DNA from: Pseudomonas duriflava
GTDB taxonomy: Bacteria > Pseudomonadota > Gammaproteobacteria > Pseudomonadales > Pseudomonadaceae
DNA length: 64,000 nt
Assembly: GCF_007830155.1 (NCBI RefSeq)
Contig: NZ_VLKY01000005.1
Span: 124,001-188,000 of the forward strand
Reading direction: 5' to 3'
The translations under genes and the position numbers were made by a program. Shown one piece after another: positions 9,779 through 18,356 of the stretch. Each line of letters starts with the position of its first letter. Positions within the stretch are counted from its first letter, which is position 1. A model generated the notes under the pieces. The model ran no database searches. It was not told the origin of the DNA and saw only the letters and a program-made list of their open reading frames with translations.

Positions 9779-10363
9779 TCAGCTTGTCGTAGAGAGCTCG
9801 TGTTGCACGAAGGCCTGTACTTCCGGATAAAACGCTCGAAAATCAGCTTCCAGTACGTCATAGCGCTCAGCCAGTTCAGTGAAAGCGCCTGTCATTAGCG
9901 CAGGCCGGGAGAACCGGCTTGCCATGCCGTCGATAACGCGTTCTAGTACGTCAAATGTCTGATAACTGCCCAACCAGTCCTGTGTCGCCATATGCGGTGC
10001 GATACGCGCCAAGCGCGGGGGTAGCTCCGGCTCCGTCAGGAGCACGCGATACACCTCCGCCGTAAAATCCCCAAGCGGCTGTTCGGCATAATCGGCCCAG
10101 TGCCGCGCCAGGCAATGATCGAAAAACACGTCGAGTAAAATGCCACTGACCCGCCGACGCGGGGCAGGAAAACGCGCCCGAGCCTGATCAACCAGCCAAT
10201 GCCTGTCAGTAAAGGCATCAATCCGTCGATGTAGCCGAATAGCTGCTTCGATGCCCGGTGACCACTGGTTGTCCAAAGGCCCTTTAACGAAGTCGCCGTA
10301 CAGACTGCCCAGCAGCTGGTCACGGCCTGAGCCCCCAAGATGAAGATGCGCAAGATAATTCAT
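9779..10363 (-). CDS. acpH: Acyl carrier protein phosphodiesterase
   Basis: AcpH removes the 4'-phosphopantetheine arm from acyl carrier protein. The 194-residue product begins MNYLAHLHLGG and carries the family's acidic/His metal-site residues: GSLYGDFVKGPL (near 20-31), LHRRIDAFTDRH (near 44-55), and LLDVFFDHCLARHW (near 76-89). Length matches E. coli AcpH (193). It is a single gene transcribed toward the acyltransferase and divergent from the dehydrogenase gene at 10443. Confidence 0.92.
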   Translation of the reverse strand: MNYLAHLHLGGSGRDQLLGSLYGDFVKGPLDNQWSPGIEAAIRLHRRIDAFTDRHWLVDQARARFPAPRRRVSGILLDVFFDHCLARHWADYAEQPLGDFTAEVYRVLLTEPELPPRLARIAPHMATQDWLGSYQTFDVLERVIDGMASRFSRPALMTGAFTELAERYDVLEADFRAFYPEVQAFVQHELSTTS

Positions 10364-10442
10364 GCCTACCAGCTTACCTCACACGATGACGGCGTGCTCT
10401 GCTAGGCTGACCATTCCCTGCTTATCACTATAAGGATCGCTC

Positions 10443-11408
10443 ATGAACGCTGCTCCACGGGCTGCTTTTCTGGACTATGCCTCATTAGACTTGGGAGATC
10501 TGGACCCTACGCCCTTGCATGCGATATTCGGCTCGCTGGAGTGCTATCCAGCTACAGCTCCGGACGAGGTCATCACGCGGCTTCAGCAGGTGGAAGTAGC
10601 TCTGGTGAACAAGGTGCGGCTGGATGCAGCGTGCTTTGCAGCTTGTCCCTCACTAAAATTGGTCTTGGTCAGCGCAACCGGTACTAACAATGTCGATCTT
10701 GAGGCAGCTCGTGCGCATGGCGTGACGGTGTGCAACTGCCAGGGCTACGGCACCCCGTCGGTTGCGCAACATACCCTGATGCTCCTGCTAGCCTTGGCGA
10801 CGCGACTGCCTGACTATATAACCGATGTACGTGCGGGCCGATGGCAACAGGCCCGTCAGTTCTGCCTGCTGGATCATCCTATTACGGAACTTGCCGGAAA
10901 GACGCTGGGTTTACTTGGGCATGGCGAGCTTGGCAGTGCCGTGGCTCGGTTGGCAGAGGCCTTTGGCATGCGTGTCCTGCTCGGCCAACTCCCCGGGCGT
11001 CCTGCCCGTGAAGGTTATCTGCCGCTAGAGGATTTACTACCTCAAGTCGATGCGCTGACCCTGCACTGTCCTCTGACCGATAGCACACGCAATCTGATTA
11101 ATGCGCCTCAACTGGCGGCTATGAAGCCTACAGCCTTCTTGATCAATACAGCGCGTGGCGGGATCGTCAATGAGCACGCTCTGGCCGACTGCCTACGCCG
11201 TGGCCATCTCGCTGGTGCAGCCACAGATGTATTAACCGAGGAGCCTCCTCGCCATGGCAATCCCCTGCTGGCGGAGGATATTCCACGTCTCATTATTACC
11301 CCTCATAGTGCCTGGGGAAGCCGAGAGGCGCGCCAGCGTATTATTAGCCAGCTGGCAGAAAACGTAGAAAGCTTTCTGGCAGGCGCACCCAAGCGGATCG
11401 TCTGTTAA
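10443..11408 (+). CDS. D-2-hydroxyacid dehydrogenase (hydroxypyruvate/glycerate type)
   Basis: The 321-residue NAD(P)-dependent enzyme has the Rossmann motif [16 protein letters not shown] (near 154-169), with GHGELG in place of the more common GxGxxG. The catalytic Arg is in [10 protein letters not shown] (near 234-243), followed by the Glu region TDVLTEEPP and the catalytic His in ITPHSAWGS. The sequence [10 protein letters not shown] with [10 protein letters not shown] resembles the HprA-type glycerate dehydrogenase group that reduces hydroxypyruvate or glyoxylate. Substrate assignment is inferred from family only. AAGGA precedes the ATG. Confidence 0.85.
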   Translation: MNAAPRAAFLDYASLDLGDLDPTPLHAIFGSLECYPATAPDEVITRLQQVEVALVNKVRLDAACFAACPSLKLVLVSATGTNNVDLEAARAHGVTVCNCQGYGTPSVAQHTLMLLLALATRLPDYITDVRAGRWQQARQFCLLDHPITELAGKTLGLLGHGELGSAVARLAEAFGMRVLLGQLPGRPAREGYLPLEDLLPQVDALTLHCPLTDSTRNLINAPQLAAMKPTAFLINTARGGIVNEHALADCLRRGHLAGAATDVLTEEPPRHGNPLLAEDIPRLIITPHSAWGSREARQRIISQLAENVESFLAGAPKRIVC

Positions 11409-11437
11409 GCTGCGCGCTTTTTGAGCGAGGCGCTCCC

Positions 11438-12436
11438 ATGGACCCACGCAGCGAAGTCCTGCTCCGCCAACCCGACTGCCTAGCGGGCCGTACCCTACTG
11501 GCCGGCCTGCCTGCCGACGAGCTTCTGGTGCACTCACCAGAGGCGTGGGGCTGGAGCTGGCACGCCGGACACCATGCCTATCTGGATCGACGCTTTGCCG
11601 GCCGGGTTTATTTTGGCACAACTCCTCCTGCAGGGGATTATGACAATGCAGTACTGTTCCTGCCTAAGTCGAAGGAGTTAGCTGATTATCTGCTTATGGC
11701 ACTGGCAAGCCGTCTTGCTCATGGCACGCTTTACCTGGTGGGTGAGAAGCGTGGCGGCATCGAGCGCGCCGCCAAACAACTTCAGGCCTTTGGCACCCCT
11801 GTCAAACTGGATAGCGCCCGCCATTGCCAGCTCTGGCGAGTAAGCCAGCCTAAAAGCGAAAGCCGCCCGCTGGAAACGCTCTCGCAAACGTTTACCTTGT
11901 TTCCTGACAAAGTCGCGCTGGATGTTGTCAGCCTACCTGGCGTCTTCAGTCATGGGCGGCTGGACAAGGGAACGGCCTTATTGCTAGAGCATCTGGATCA
12001 TCTGCCCACCGGCCCCTTGCTCGATTTCGGCTGCGGCGCCGGTATCGTGGGCGCTACCCTGAAACAGCGCTACTCCGAAAACCCTGTTTATCTGCTGGAT
12101 GTGGATGCCTTCGCCGTGCAAAGCAGCCAGATGACTCTTGCAGCAAACCAGCTAGAGGGTACGTTGATAGTTGGCGACGGGATTGCCGCCGCACCTCGGG
12201 ATCTGGCGGCTATCATTAGCAATCCCCCTTTTCATCAAGGCGTACACACCCATTACCAGGCTAGCGAAACCTTGCTGCAAGAGGCTGTTCATCATTTAAA
12301 GCCCGGTGGCGAGTTGCGCCTGGTCGCTAACAGCTTCCTGAAATATCCGCCGCTGATCGAGCAGTATCTGGGCCCCTGCGAAACGCTTGCCGAACGAGAC
12401 GGTTTTAAGGTGTATCGAGCCCGTCGCCGCAGTTAA
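11438..12436 (+). CDS. rsmC: 16S rRNA (guanine(1207)-N(2))-methyltransferase
   Basis: RsmC methylates G1207 of 16S rRNA in the 30S subunit. The 332-residue protein has the two-domain layout of the family: a degenerate N-terminal methyltransferase-like domain ([23 protein letters not shown]) and a C-terminal catalytic domain. In the latter, [15 protein letters not shown] is the SAM site (near 192-206) and [13 protein letters not shown] the target-base motif (near 264-276). It follows the dehydrogenase gene by 29 bases on the same strand and may be co-transcribed. Confidence 0.94.
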   Translation: MDPRSEVLLRQPDCLAGRTLLAGLPADELLVHSPEAWGWSWHAGHHAYLDRRFAGRVYFGTTPPAGDYDNAVLFLPKSKELADYLLMALASRLAHGTLYLVGEKRGGIERAAKQLQAFGTPVKLDSARHCQLWRVSQPKSESRPLETLSQTFTLFPDKVALDVVSLPGVFSHGRLDKGTALLLEHLDHLPTGPLLDFGCGAGIVGATLKQRYSENPVYLLDVDAFAVQSSQMTLAANQLEGTLIVGDGIAAAPRDLAAIISNPPFHQGVHTHYQASETLLQEAVHHLKPGGELRLVANSFLKYPPLIEQYLGPCETLAERDGFKVYRARRRS

Positions 12437-12460
12437 GCGTTGCCCCTGCACCACTTTAGA

Positions 12461-12489
12461 TTGCGCCCTATCAATTGTTTCGGCAGAAT
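12461..12489 (+). promoter_or_regulatory. Candidate sigma70 promoter for the riboswitch transcript
   Basis: TTGCGC (12461-12466) and CAGAAT (12484-12489) are separated by exactly 17 bases. The predicted start near 12496 falls at the 5' edge of the riboswitch. Hexamer matches are moderate (3/6 and 4/6). Confidence 0.45.
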
Positions 12490-12495
12490 GCGCCC

Positions 12496-12660
12496 CGTCC
12501 TAGGGGAGTAGTCGCTGGCCTGTGCCAGGCGTTCGTCAACATACTTGGTCCGTCGACCATGGCGTACGCGACTTTCGGGTTTGACAAGACCTATGACGTG
12601 TAGCCTTTTCCCAGGGGCGGGAAGGTCTGCATGTCATTCGTCCATGTGACCGCCCCTTTC
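12496..12660 (+). promoter_or_regulatory. yybP-ykoY (manganese) riboswitch with terminator-like expression platform
   Basis: The leader contains the class hallmarks: GGGGAGTAG at 12503-12511, the CGTCAACATACTTGG and CCATGG segments, and GACAAGACC near 12583-12591, forming a stem-junction element of about 110 bases. Downstream, AGGGGCGG (12613-12620) pairs with CCGCCCCT (12650-12657) followed by TTTC. That could be a terminator or a ribosome-site-blocking stem ahead of the ATG at 12671. The class senses Mn2+, and the downstream gene is a GDT1-family exporter. Mn2+ binding would be expected to disfavour this hairpin and turn the gene on. Confidence 0.85.
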
Positions 12661-12670
12661 TGGAAATCCG

Positions 12671-13255
12671 ATGGAATCCCTGTTTGTCCCCACGCTGGTT
12701 GTTGCTCTCGCCGAGATTGGTGACAAAACGCAACTACTCGCCCTGCTCCTGGCTGCCCGCTTCCGTGCGCCCTGGCCGATCATCATGGGCATTCTGGCGT
12801 CTACACTTGCCAATCATTTTGCAGCGGGTGCAGTCGGCAACTGGGTCAGCCGCTTTTTCAGCGAGGCGACTTTAAGCTGGGTTCTGGCCGCCTCTTTTGT
12901 CGCTGTTGCGCTCTGGACGCTCATTCCGGACACGCTCGATGAAGACGATACTTCAAGCCTCAAAAAAAGCTACGGCCCTTTCCTGACCACGTTAATCGCC
13001 TTCTTTCTGGCTGAAATGGGCGACAAAACGCAAGTCGCTACCGTGATGCTCGCTGTCCAGTATCCGCACTTTCTGCTGGTAGTGATCGGTACAACGCTGG
13101 GTATGCTTATCGCCAACGTACCCGTCGTTCTTGCCGGTAACTTTGCGGCCGAGCGCTTGCCGCTTGCCCTTATTCGCCGTCTAGCGGCCGCCGCGTTTGG
13201 CATTTTGGCGCTAGTTGCTATCGGTCATGCCCTCCAGCTGAGCGCCACGCCATAA
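12671..13255 (+). CDS. TMEM165/GDT1 (UPF0016) family transporter, probable Mn2+ exporter
   Basis: The 194-residue membrane protein has the duplicated family signature ExGDKT(Q): EIGDKTQ at residues 15-21 and EMGDKTQ at 115-121, each within a three-helix repeat. The linker is acidic (TLDEDDTSS). Bacterial members such as Vibrio MneA export manganese. The Mn2+ riboswitch directly upstream strongly supports the same role here. The Shine-Dalgarno is weak (TGGA), consistent with structural control by the leader. It ends in a strong terminator shared with the M48 protease gene. Confidence 0.9.
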   Translation: MESLFVPTLVVALAEIGDKTQLLALLLAARFRAPWPIIMGILASTLANHFAAGAVGNWVSRFFSEATLSWVLAASFVAVALWTLIPDTLDEDDTSSLKKSYGPFLTTLIAFFLAEMGDKTQVATVMLAVQYPHFLLVVIGTTLGMLIANVPVVLAGNFAAERLPLALIRRLAAAAFGILALVAIGHALQLSATP

Positions 13256-13260
13256 CTTCG

Positions 13261-13298
13261 ATAAAAAAGCCCTGCCGGTTTAATGTGGCAGGGCTTAC
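13261..13298. terminator. Bidirectional terminator
   Basis: AAGCCCTGCC (13267-13276) and GGCAGGGCTT (13287-13296) pair over 10 bp. The minus strand ends in a run of T; the plus strand has only TTA. It serves the M48 protease gene best. Confidence 0.85.
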
Positions 13299-13317
13299 TC
13301 GTACTTTTGCAGCAAAA

Positions 13318-14142
13318 TCAGGACGATTTGCGGCTCGCTTCATACAGCGGCATGACCTTTGGAATCGCCGCTTCCAAGGCAGCCATGCGCTTGGCATCGG
13401 AAGGGTGAGTGCTCAGCATTTCGGGCGTCTGGCTGTTACCCGATACCTTACTCATTTTCTGCCACAGTGTAGTGGCTGCATTGGGGTTATAACCGGCGCG
13501 GGCGGCCAGCTCCAAACCAATAAGGTCAGCCTCGTTTTCGTTCGACCGGCTGAAGGGTAACGTCAGACTGACCTGGCTGACCTGGTCGGCCAGCTGCATA
13601 CCTGTCTGCCCGATTCCCAGCAGCGCACCGCCAATGTTCTCACCCATTTCAATTGCATAGGCGCGGGACATTTGTTCGCGGCTGTGTTCACGCAAAGCGT
13701 GAGCAATCTCGTGCCCCATAACAGCCGCGAGTTCATCGTCAGTGAGGTTCAATTTCTCGATCAGACCGGTATAGACGAAAATTTTACCGCCTGGTCCACA
13801 GTTCGCATTGAGATCGTCGTGATCAACGAGATTTACCTGCCAGTCCCAATTGGCGGCATCTGGCCGGAATGTCGTCGTCTGTGCGATCAAACGCTTGGCG
13901 ATAGCCTGAACACGCCTGCCGTTTGCAGTGTCATTGGCCAGTTTGCCGGCACTCTTCGCTTCCGTAACGGTTTTCTGGTAAGACTGAGCATACATCTGGT
14001 CGACTTGCTGGGCTGACAGCATGCTGAACATGTATTGCTTGCGTTCAACGCCTACGGCGCCCCCGCTGGTGGTATTGACCGCCTGGCAAGCACTGAGTAG
14101 CAAGGTGAACGAAAGTCCGGCGATGGGTAAAACGCGACGCAT
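13318..14142 (-). CDS. M48 family metalloprotease lipoprotein
   Basis: The 274-residue protein begins with a lipoprotein signal (MRRVLPIAGLSFTLLLSAC), lipid-modified at the Cys of LLSAC. The zinc protease motif HEIAHALREHS is preceded by LTDDELAAVMG, and the third ligand lies in NENEADLIGLELAARAG. This is the Oma1/LoiP-like branch that acts at the cell envelope in quality control. The ATG at 14142 has AGGAG six bases upstream; the frame continues upstream to 14289, but the lipobox fixes the start. It ends at a strong terminator. Confidence 0.93.
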   Translation of the reverse strand: MRRVLPIAGLSFTLLLSACQAVNTTSGGAVGVERKQYMFSMLSAQQVDQMYAQSYQKTVTEAKSAGKLANDTANGRRVQAIAKRLIAQTTTFRPDAANWDWQVNLVDHDDLNANCGPGGKIFVYTGLIEKLNLTDDELAAVMGHEIAHALREHSREQMSRAYAIEMGENIGGALLGIGQTGMQLADQVSQVSLTLPFSRSNENEADLIGLELAARAGYNPNAATTLWQKMSKVSGNSQTPEMLSTHPSDAKRMAALEAAIPKVMPLYEASRKSS

Positions 14143-14270
14143 GGCTTTCTCCTGTTTGCGCGAATGGCCCGAATGGTAGGGAGGGCATTTGCTTCCGACA
14201 ACTACTAACGGCCAAACGACCGGTGACCAGCCCCTCACTTTTGAAACTGCGTGTATCCAGCTTGCAGCTC

Positions 14271-14888
14271 TTACAGTGGGGTCAGGCACTCGGGGCCGTC
14301 TACCGCAGGGTCATTGACGATACCGGCCAATACTCGCTCACGCAGGGGCGCGCCAGGCTTGGCCAGCATATCCAAGAGATCCTGCGAAGCGGTTTCAGGA
14401 TTCAACCAGGCCGCGCGTTCGGCCTCTCCAAGCAGCACCGGGCGCCGTAACGCGCCGGCTGGAACCGTAAGCATGGCGACGCTGAAATAGGTGTGTCCCT
14501 TAACCGGATAGGGCTCCCACAGGGCAGCAAAATAGGCCAGCGGCTCGCCATTGATCATCCAGTACGCTCGCTTGCGTGCCTGGCCACGCCATTCATAGAA
14601 CCCATTAGCGGGCAATACACACCGCCGCTGCTGAAACGCCTCGCGAAACATGGGCTGAGCAGCAACCGTTTCGATCCGGGCATGGGCCGGTGTACGTGAC
14701 AGATCCGTCAACCAGGCGGGGGTGAGCCCCCAGCGCCCACTGTCGACACGCAAAGCACCCCGCTCCTGGCGCATCAGCAGAACCTGCGTATGAGGCGCGA
14801 TATTCCAACGTGGCGAATAGTCAGCAGGAAAACCCGGCAAGCGTGTCAGCTCTGGGGTCCAGCGAAACAGGGCATAGCGTCCAGACAT
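14271..14888 (-). CDS. SRAP-domain (SOS response-associated peptidase, YedK/HMCES-like) protein with Cys2 replaced by Ser
   Basis: SRAP proteins crosslink to abasic sites in single-stranded DNA through the Cys exposed at residue 2. This 205-residue protein is clearly a family member: MSGRYALFRW start, PRWNIAPHTQ, RWGLTPAWLTDLSRTPAHARIET, LPANGFYEWRG with E99. However, residue 2 is Ser (codon TCT) instead of Cys. The position of the conserved Asn near 75 is His (H69), and the usual HxRMP segment is replaced by LRRPVLL. The His and RRP changes may be normal for a divergent Pseudomonas subgroup; the Ser2 is the oddity. The ATG at 14888 is used because the family needs residue 2 exposed; its ribosome site is weak. 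Confidence 0.88.
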   Translation of the reverse strand: MSGRYALFRWTPELTRLPGFPADYSPRWNIAPHTQVLLMRQERGALRVDSGRWGLTPAWLTDLSRTPAHARIETVAAQPMFREAFQQRRCVLPANGFYEWRGQARKRAYWMINGEPLAYFAALWEPYPVKGHTYFSVAMLTVPAGALRRPVLLGEAERAAWLNPETASQDLLDMLAKPGAPLRERVLAGIVNDPAVDGPECLTPL

Positions 14889-14950
14889 AGGCAACCCGAA
14901 CAGAAACGAAACCGGAAGTCGCTTCGTTGCCAGGAACGGCGACCGTCAAC

Positions 14951-15214
14951 TCAGCACAATAACACGCCAGGACCGCTATCCGGTTCAGCGTCCGGGCATG
15001 GGCATGCCGTCATATAGGCTTCGATCAGTTCGCGTGCACAAGCGGCATCTTCATCCTGAACCATAACACCCAGCAGGCCACATGCAGGCAATTCGCCAAT
15101 GGCACCGATCAGATGGCGCCCGGCCAGAAACGCCTCGATACCTTCACTATCCAGCAGGGCCAACAGCATTTCCGCCTCGAGTAGATCACGAGGCTCGTAG
15201 ACTCTGAGCATCAT
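14951..15214 (-). CDS. DUF2007 domain small protein
   Basis: The 87-residue product (MMLRVYEPRDLLEAEMLLALLDSEGIEAFLAGRH...) matches the DUF2007 fold, a ferredoxin-like domain proposed to act in signalling; no function is proven. Its start codon overlaps the stop of the CPXCG protein gene by four bases (ATGA), so the two are translationally coupled. The C-terminal tail has three Cys residues (ACPCP and VLLC), unusual outside the domain core. Confidence 0.82.
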   Translation of the reverse strand: MMLRVYEPRDLLEAEMLLALLDSEGIEAFLAGRHLIGAIGELPACGLLGVMVQDEDAACARELIEAYMTACPCPDAEPDSGPGVLLC

Positions 15215-15393
15215 TCATCCTCTCGACGAACATCAACAGACCAGGTCTGGCCATCAGACCGAAGATCAAACAGAATCGGGCGGCAGCAGACCGGGCAGTC
15301 CTCATAATAAAGTTGATCTCCCGCAGAAAGATCCACAACTGCCTCGACCGGCTCGCCACAGTAAGGACAATCGTACGCCTGGTTTTCCAGCAT
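15211..15393 (-). CDS. CPXCG motif-containing cysteine-rich protein
   Basis: The 60-residue protein has two zinc-ribbon-like pairs: CPYCGEPVE near residue 9 and CPVCCRPI near residue 34. It fits the small CPXCG family of unknown role. I use the ATG at 15393, which has GGGAG six bases upstream; the frame is open to 15489, but the extra residues are not family-like. It is coupled to the DUF2007 gene downstream, an arrangement I recall from pseudomonads. Confidence 0.85.
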   Translation of the reverse strand: MLENQAYDCPYCGEPVEAVVDLSAGDQLYYEDCPVCCRPILFDLRSDGQTWSVDVRREDE

Positions 15394-15531
15394 AAATGCT
15401 CCCGTAAACCGTTTCTGTTGGCTCACAGCCTGGATGCCAAACCGTATTCGGCTTGCATCTCTCGCTGCGCGCTCTACTATGGCCGCCACTTCGCGACAAG
15501 TGTCGCACCTTATTAGTTAAAAGAGACCACT

Positions 15532-16692
15532 ATGGGCGAGTTCGAAGCCATTCGACCCTTCAACGACGCTGAAGTCCCTGCCGTGTTGGCCCGCTTGATT
15601 GCTGACGACCAATTTATCGGCATTTTGACCCGTTACCGCTTTCCACGGTTATCCGGCCCCCTCGGCTGGCTAATGAAACCTGTGCTCAGACACCGCTTAC
15701 GGCAGGAAATTACCGGCATCAACAGTGTTGGTGCCTTGCAGGACAAGCTTGAACCGTATGTGGACAGGACTATTGAAAAAGCCACCGACGGCGTAACGTA
15801 TTCTGGCCTGGAGCAATTACGCAGCGGCTCCGCCTATCTGTTCCTGGCCAATCACCGGGATATCGTCATGGACCCGGCCTTCGTCAACTATGCCGTCTAC
15901 CATGCCGGCTTGCCGACTCCCAGGATCGCCATTGGCGATAACCTGCTCCAAAAGCCGTTCGTCAGTGACCTGATGCGCCTGAATAAAAGCTTTATCGTTC
16001 ATCGCTCCTTGAGCGGGCGACGTGAAAAGCTGGCGGCATACCAGACGCTATCAGCCTATATCAATCACTCGATCCGCCACGACGGCCAGTCCATCTGGAT
16101 CGCGCAGGCGGAAGGCCGGGCAAAAGATGGCGATGATCGTACTGATTCAGCCATTCTGAAAATGTTCCATATGGGCTGTAAGGATGAGCCCTTTGCTGAC
16201 ATGGTGAAGGCTCTGCATATCGTGCCTGTCTCGATCAGCTATGAATATGACCCGTGCGATCTGGCCAAGGCCCGCGAGTTATATATTCGCGAGACTACCG
16301 GCACCTACAGCAAGGAGCCCGGCGAGGATGACGTTAGCATTGCCTTGGGTATCACCGGCTACAAGGGGCGTGTTCACGTAGAATTCGGTGAGATGCTGAG
16401 CGGCGAGTATCCTGATGCCAAGCAACTGGCCGTTGAAGTAGATCGCCGGATTATCATGAACTATCGCCTTTTTCCGGCGAATCACCTCGCATACGAACGC
16501 TGGGATGGACGGGACGAAGGCTTGGCCGTACCGGCGGCAAGCACACTGTTCCCGGCCGAAGAATTGGCTGAAGCACGGGAAAAATGGCAGGGCCGTCTGG
16601 ATGACTGCCCGGCGGAGTATCGCCCTCACCTGATCCGTCAGTACGCCCAACCAGTGCTGAACAAATACCGTCTTCTGGCCGGACTCGCCTGA
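15532..16692 (+). CDS. 1-acyl-sn-glycerol-3-phosphate acyltransferase family protein (soluble-type)
   Basis: The 386-residue protein carries the acyltransferase motif region LANHRDIVMDPAFVNYA (near 105-121), NKSFIVHRS (block II), IAQAEGRAKDG (block III, with AEGR in place of PEGTR) and VPVSISYEYDPCD (block IV). The His-Asp spacing in block I is HX5D if the second Asp is used. It lacks long hydrophobic helices, so it is probably soluble or peripheral. The role is presumably acyl transfer to a glycerolipid; the substrate is unknown. It is a single gene ending at a strong terminator. Confidence 0.83.
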   Translation: MGEFEAIRPFNDAEVPAVLARLIADDQFIGILTRYRFPRLSGPLGWLMKPVLRHRLRQEITGINSVGALQDKLEPYVDRTIEKATDGVTYSGLEQLRSGSAYLFLANHRDIVMDPAFVNYAVYHAGLPTPRIAIGDNLLQKPFVSDLMRLNKSFIVHRSLSGRREKLAAYQTLSAYINHSIRHDGQSIWIAQAEGRAKDGDDRTDSAILKMFHMGCKDEPFADMVKALHIVPVSISYEYDPCDLAKARELYIRETTGTYSKEPGEDDVSIALGITGYKGRVHVEFGEMLSGEYPDAKQLAVEVDRRIIMNYRLFPANHLAYERWDGRDEGLAVPAASTLFPAEELAEAREKWQGRLDDCPAEYRPHLIRQYAQPVLNKYRLLAGLA

Positions 16693-16726
16693 TCGAGCGC
16701 GCAAGGCTTGACTGGCAGCGCCCAAT

Positions 16727-16753
16727 AAAAAGCCCCGGCTGACCGGGGCTTTC
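16727..16753. terminator. Bidirectional terminator
   Basis: AGCCCCGG / CCGGGGCT with loop CTGA, flanked by AAAA on the left and TTTC on the right, lies between the convergent acyltransferase and yajG genes. Confidence 0.9.
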
Positions 16754-16769
16754 ACAACGGCAAATAGCG

Positions 16770-17354
16770 TTATTGCCCGTTGAGCACCTGGGCAATCGTC
16801 TGATCCTTGAAGACCCGCGTCAACGCATCACTCAAAACATCGCTGACCAATTTGGTATTGGTCGCTGTGTTGGGTGCCATACCGAAGCGCTGCTCTAGCG
16901 ACGCGCCGTAACGGCCACTGTAACCCCGCACGTTATTACGGACATCCACCTTGAACGTAGCACCAATGGTTGCAGACGTTACATAGAGCTCCTTGGGCGA
17001 CTGGTACTTCAGCTCCGCCAGGGTCACGGTCAACTGAGGAACGTTATAGGCGTTGGGCGTCGGGGTGAAGCCCATCAGACGTACCGCTGTCTCGGCCTGG
17101 GCCTGCAGCTTAGGAATGACATCGTTACTCTGTACCGACACCGTACTGGTTTCTGGATACAGGCCGCCGCGAGTACCCAGGGCGAACGAGGAACGCCCAT
17201 CCACGACACGGACCGACACCGGTTGCCCATGGCCAACAGCTGCCAGCGGCGCGGTGAGCTTGGGTTCAGGACTCAATTGCTGTGGGCTACTGGCACAGCC
17301 GGCAATGACCAGACCGGCCACAGCGATAAGACCCAGCAACAGGCGATTGCGCAT
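16770..17354 (-). CDS. yajG: YajG family lipoprotein
   Basis: The 194-residue protein has a lipoprotein signal with lipobox VIAGC (Cys near residue 20), then the YajG-type domain (VRVVDGRSSFALGTRGG, VSVQSNDVIPKLQAQAETAVRLMGF). Family members are outer-membrane lipoproteins of unknown function, linked in E. coli to the ampG region. No partner is evident here. The ATG has GGAG eight bases upstream. Confidence 0.88.
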   Translation of the reverse strand: MRNRLLLGLIAVAGLVIAGCASSPQQLSPEPKLTAPLAAVGHGQPVSVRVVDGRSSFALGTRGGLYPETSTVSVQSNDVIPKLQAQAETAVRLMGFTPTPNAYNVPQLTVTLAELKYQSPKELYVTSATIGATFKVDVRNNVRGYSGRYGASLEQRFGMAPNTATNTKLVSDVLSDALTRVFKDQTIAQVLNGQ

Positions 17355-17503
17355 GTTCTTACTCCATCCTAGCTAATGAAGATCGATGACGGCCAGCAGT
17401 ATACCCAGCCCGCACGAGGCTGACAGCATTCGGTGTACGGAAACGGTACAGAGCACTGTTAGCATTTTTCAAATGCCTATACAGTCCCGGCGGAGGCTTT
17501 TCC

Positions 17504-17940
17504 ATGCCCTTAAGACGCGCCGTTATCTCGGACATTCCCCAGTTGATGATGATTTGGGAACGTGCCGTTCGCGCTACCCATCATTTCCTGCCTGAAGAGG
17601 GCATCGCCTTTTTTCGTCCGCTGGTACGGGACTGCTATCTCCCTACGCTAGAAGTCTGGGTCAGTGAGAGTTCAAAGAAAGCGGCTGCAGGTTTTATGGC
17701 ATTGACCGGCGCGCGCCTGGATATGCTGTTTATTGATCCGGCTTATCAAGGCCAAGGACATGGTTGTCGCTTGGTCGAACAAGCCGTCAGGCTATATGGC
17801 CCCTTGACGGTCGACGTGAACGAGCAGAACGAGACAGCCGTGACGTTCTATATGGGTCGAGGCTTTCGCCTTATGGGCGGTCCTCAACAGATGGCCTAGG
17901 TCAACCCTACCCTATTCTGCACATGAAACAATCGGCATGA
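17504..17940 (+). pseudogene. GNAT N-acetyltransferase (YjaB-like) disrupted by a one-base frameshift near the 3' end
   Basis: The open frame from 17504 to 17899 encodes 131 residues of a YjaB-like GNAT: MPLRRAVISDIPQLMMIW, ATHHFLPEEG, MLFIDPAYQGQGHG (acetyl-CoA loop) and VNEQNETAVTFYMGRGF. It then ends abruptly as MGGPQQMA-stop. Read one frame over from the GGGCGG at 17875-17880, the sequence continues as RSSTDGLGQPYPILHMKQSA and stops at 17940. That is exactly the missing conserved C-terminus (compare GRSEVDDLGKPYPLL in YjaB). A single missing base, for example GGGCCGG to GGGCGG, explains it. It could be a real mutation or a sequencing error. Confidence 0.85.
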
Positions 17941-17980
17941 AAAAAGCCCGCGACTTAACAGTGGCGGGCTTTTTCTTTTA
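17941..17980. terminator. Bidirectional terminator
   Basis: AAAAAAGCCCGC and GCGGGCTTTTT pair around an 11- to 12-base loop. A- and T-runs on the two sides serve both convergent genes. Confidence 0.92.
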
Positions 17981-17991
17981 ACGCACGATAA

Positions 17992-18279
17992 TCAAGCGTG
18001 GGCGCTACGTACTGCTTCGATATAGGGCTCCGCCTTGCGCTGATCACGAATCAGGTCGATAAAATCCTGCCCGGCAGCGTTACGGGCGTCCAGGTCGTAT
18101 CCGGCTTCTATGAAAAAGCCAACGAACCGCTCGAAATCATCGGTACGCAGACCACGGTATGCCTTCACCAACTTGTGCAGGGATGGCGGCGTATCATCGG
18201 CTGGCTCGACGTTAAGAAACAGTTTGATTTTGTCATCACTGATTTCTTCGCCGATTACCTGCTTTTTATCCTTACGCAT
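17992..18279 (-). CDS. PA4642 family protein (function unknown)
   Basis: The 95-residue acidic protein starts MRKDKKQVIGEEISDDKIKLFLN and contains an ankyrin-like helical stretch (LVKAYRGLRTDDFERFVGFFIEAGYDLDARNAAG). I recall the conserved Pseudomonas family PA4642, which lies near hpt and upp in P. aeruginosa, as it does here. No catalytic motif is visible. It is downstream of the cupin and hpt genes on the same strand and may share their transcript. Confidence 0.82.
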   Translation of the reverse strand: MRKDKKQVIGEEISDDKIKLFLNVEPADDTPPSLHKLVKAYRGLRTDDFERFVGFFIEAGYDLDARNAAGQDFIDLIRDQRKAEPYIEAVRSAHA

Positions 18280-18356
18280 CGCTGATTACCTGTTTGGGAA
18301 TAAAAGTGGCCGGAGTTTACTCCTGGCTCTTTGCCTGCTCAACGTCAAAAATGAGA

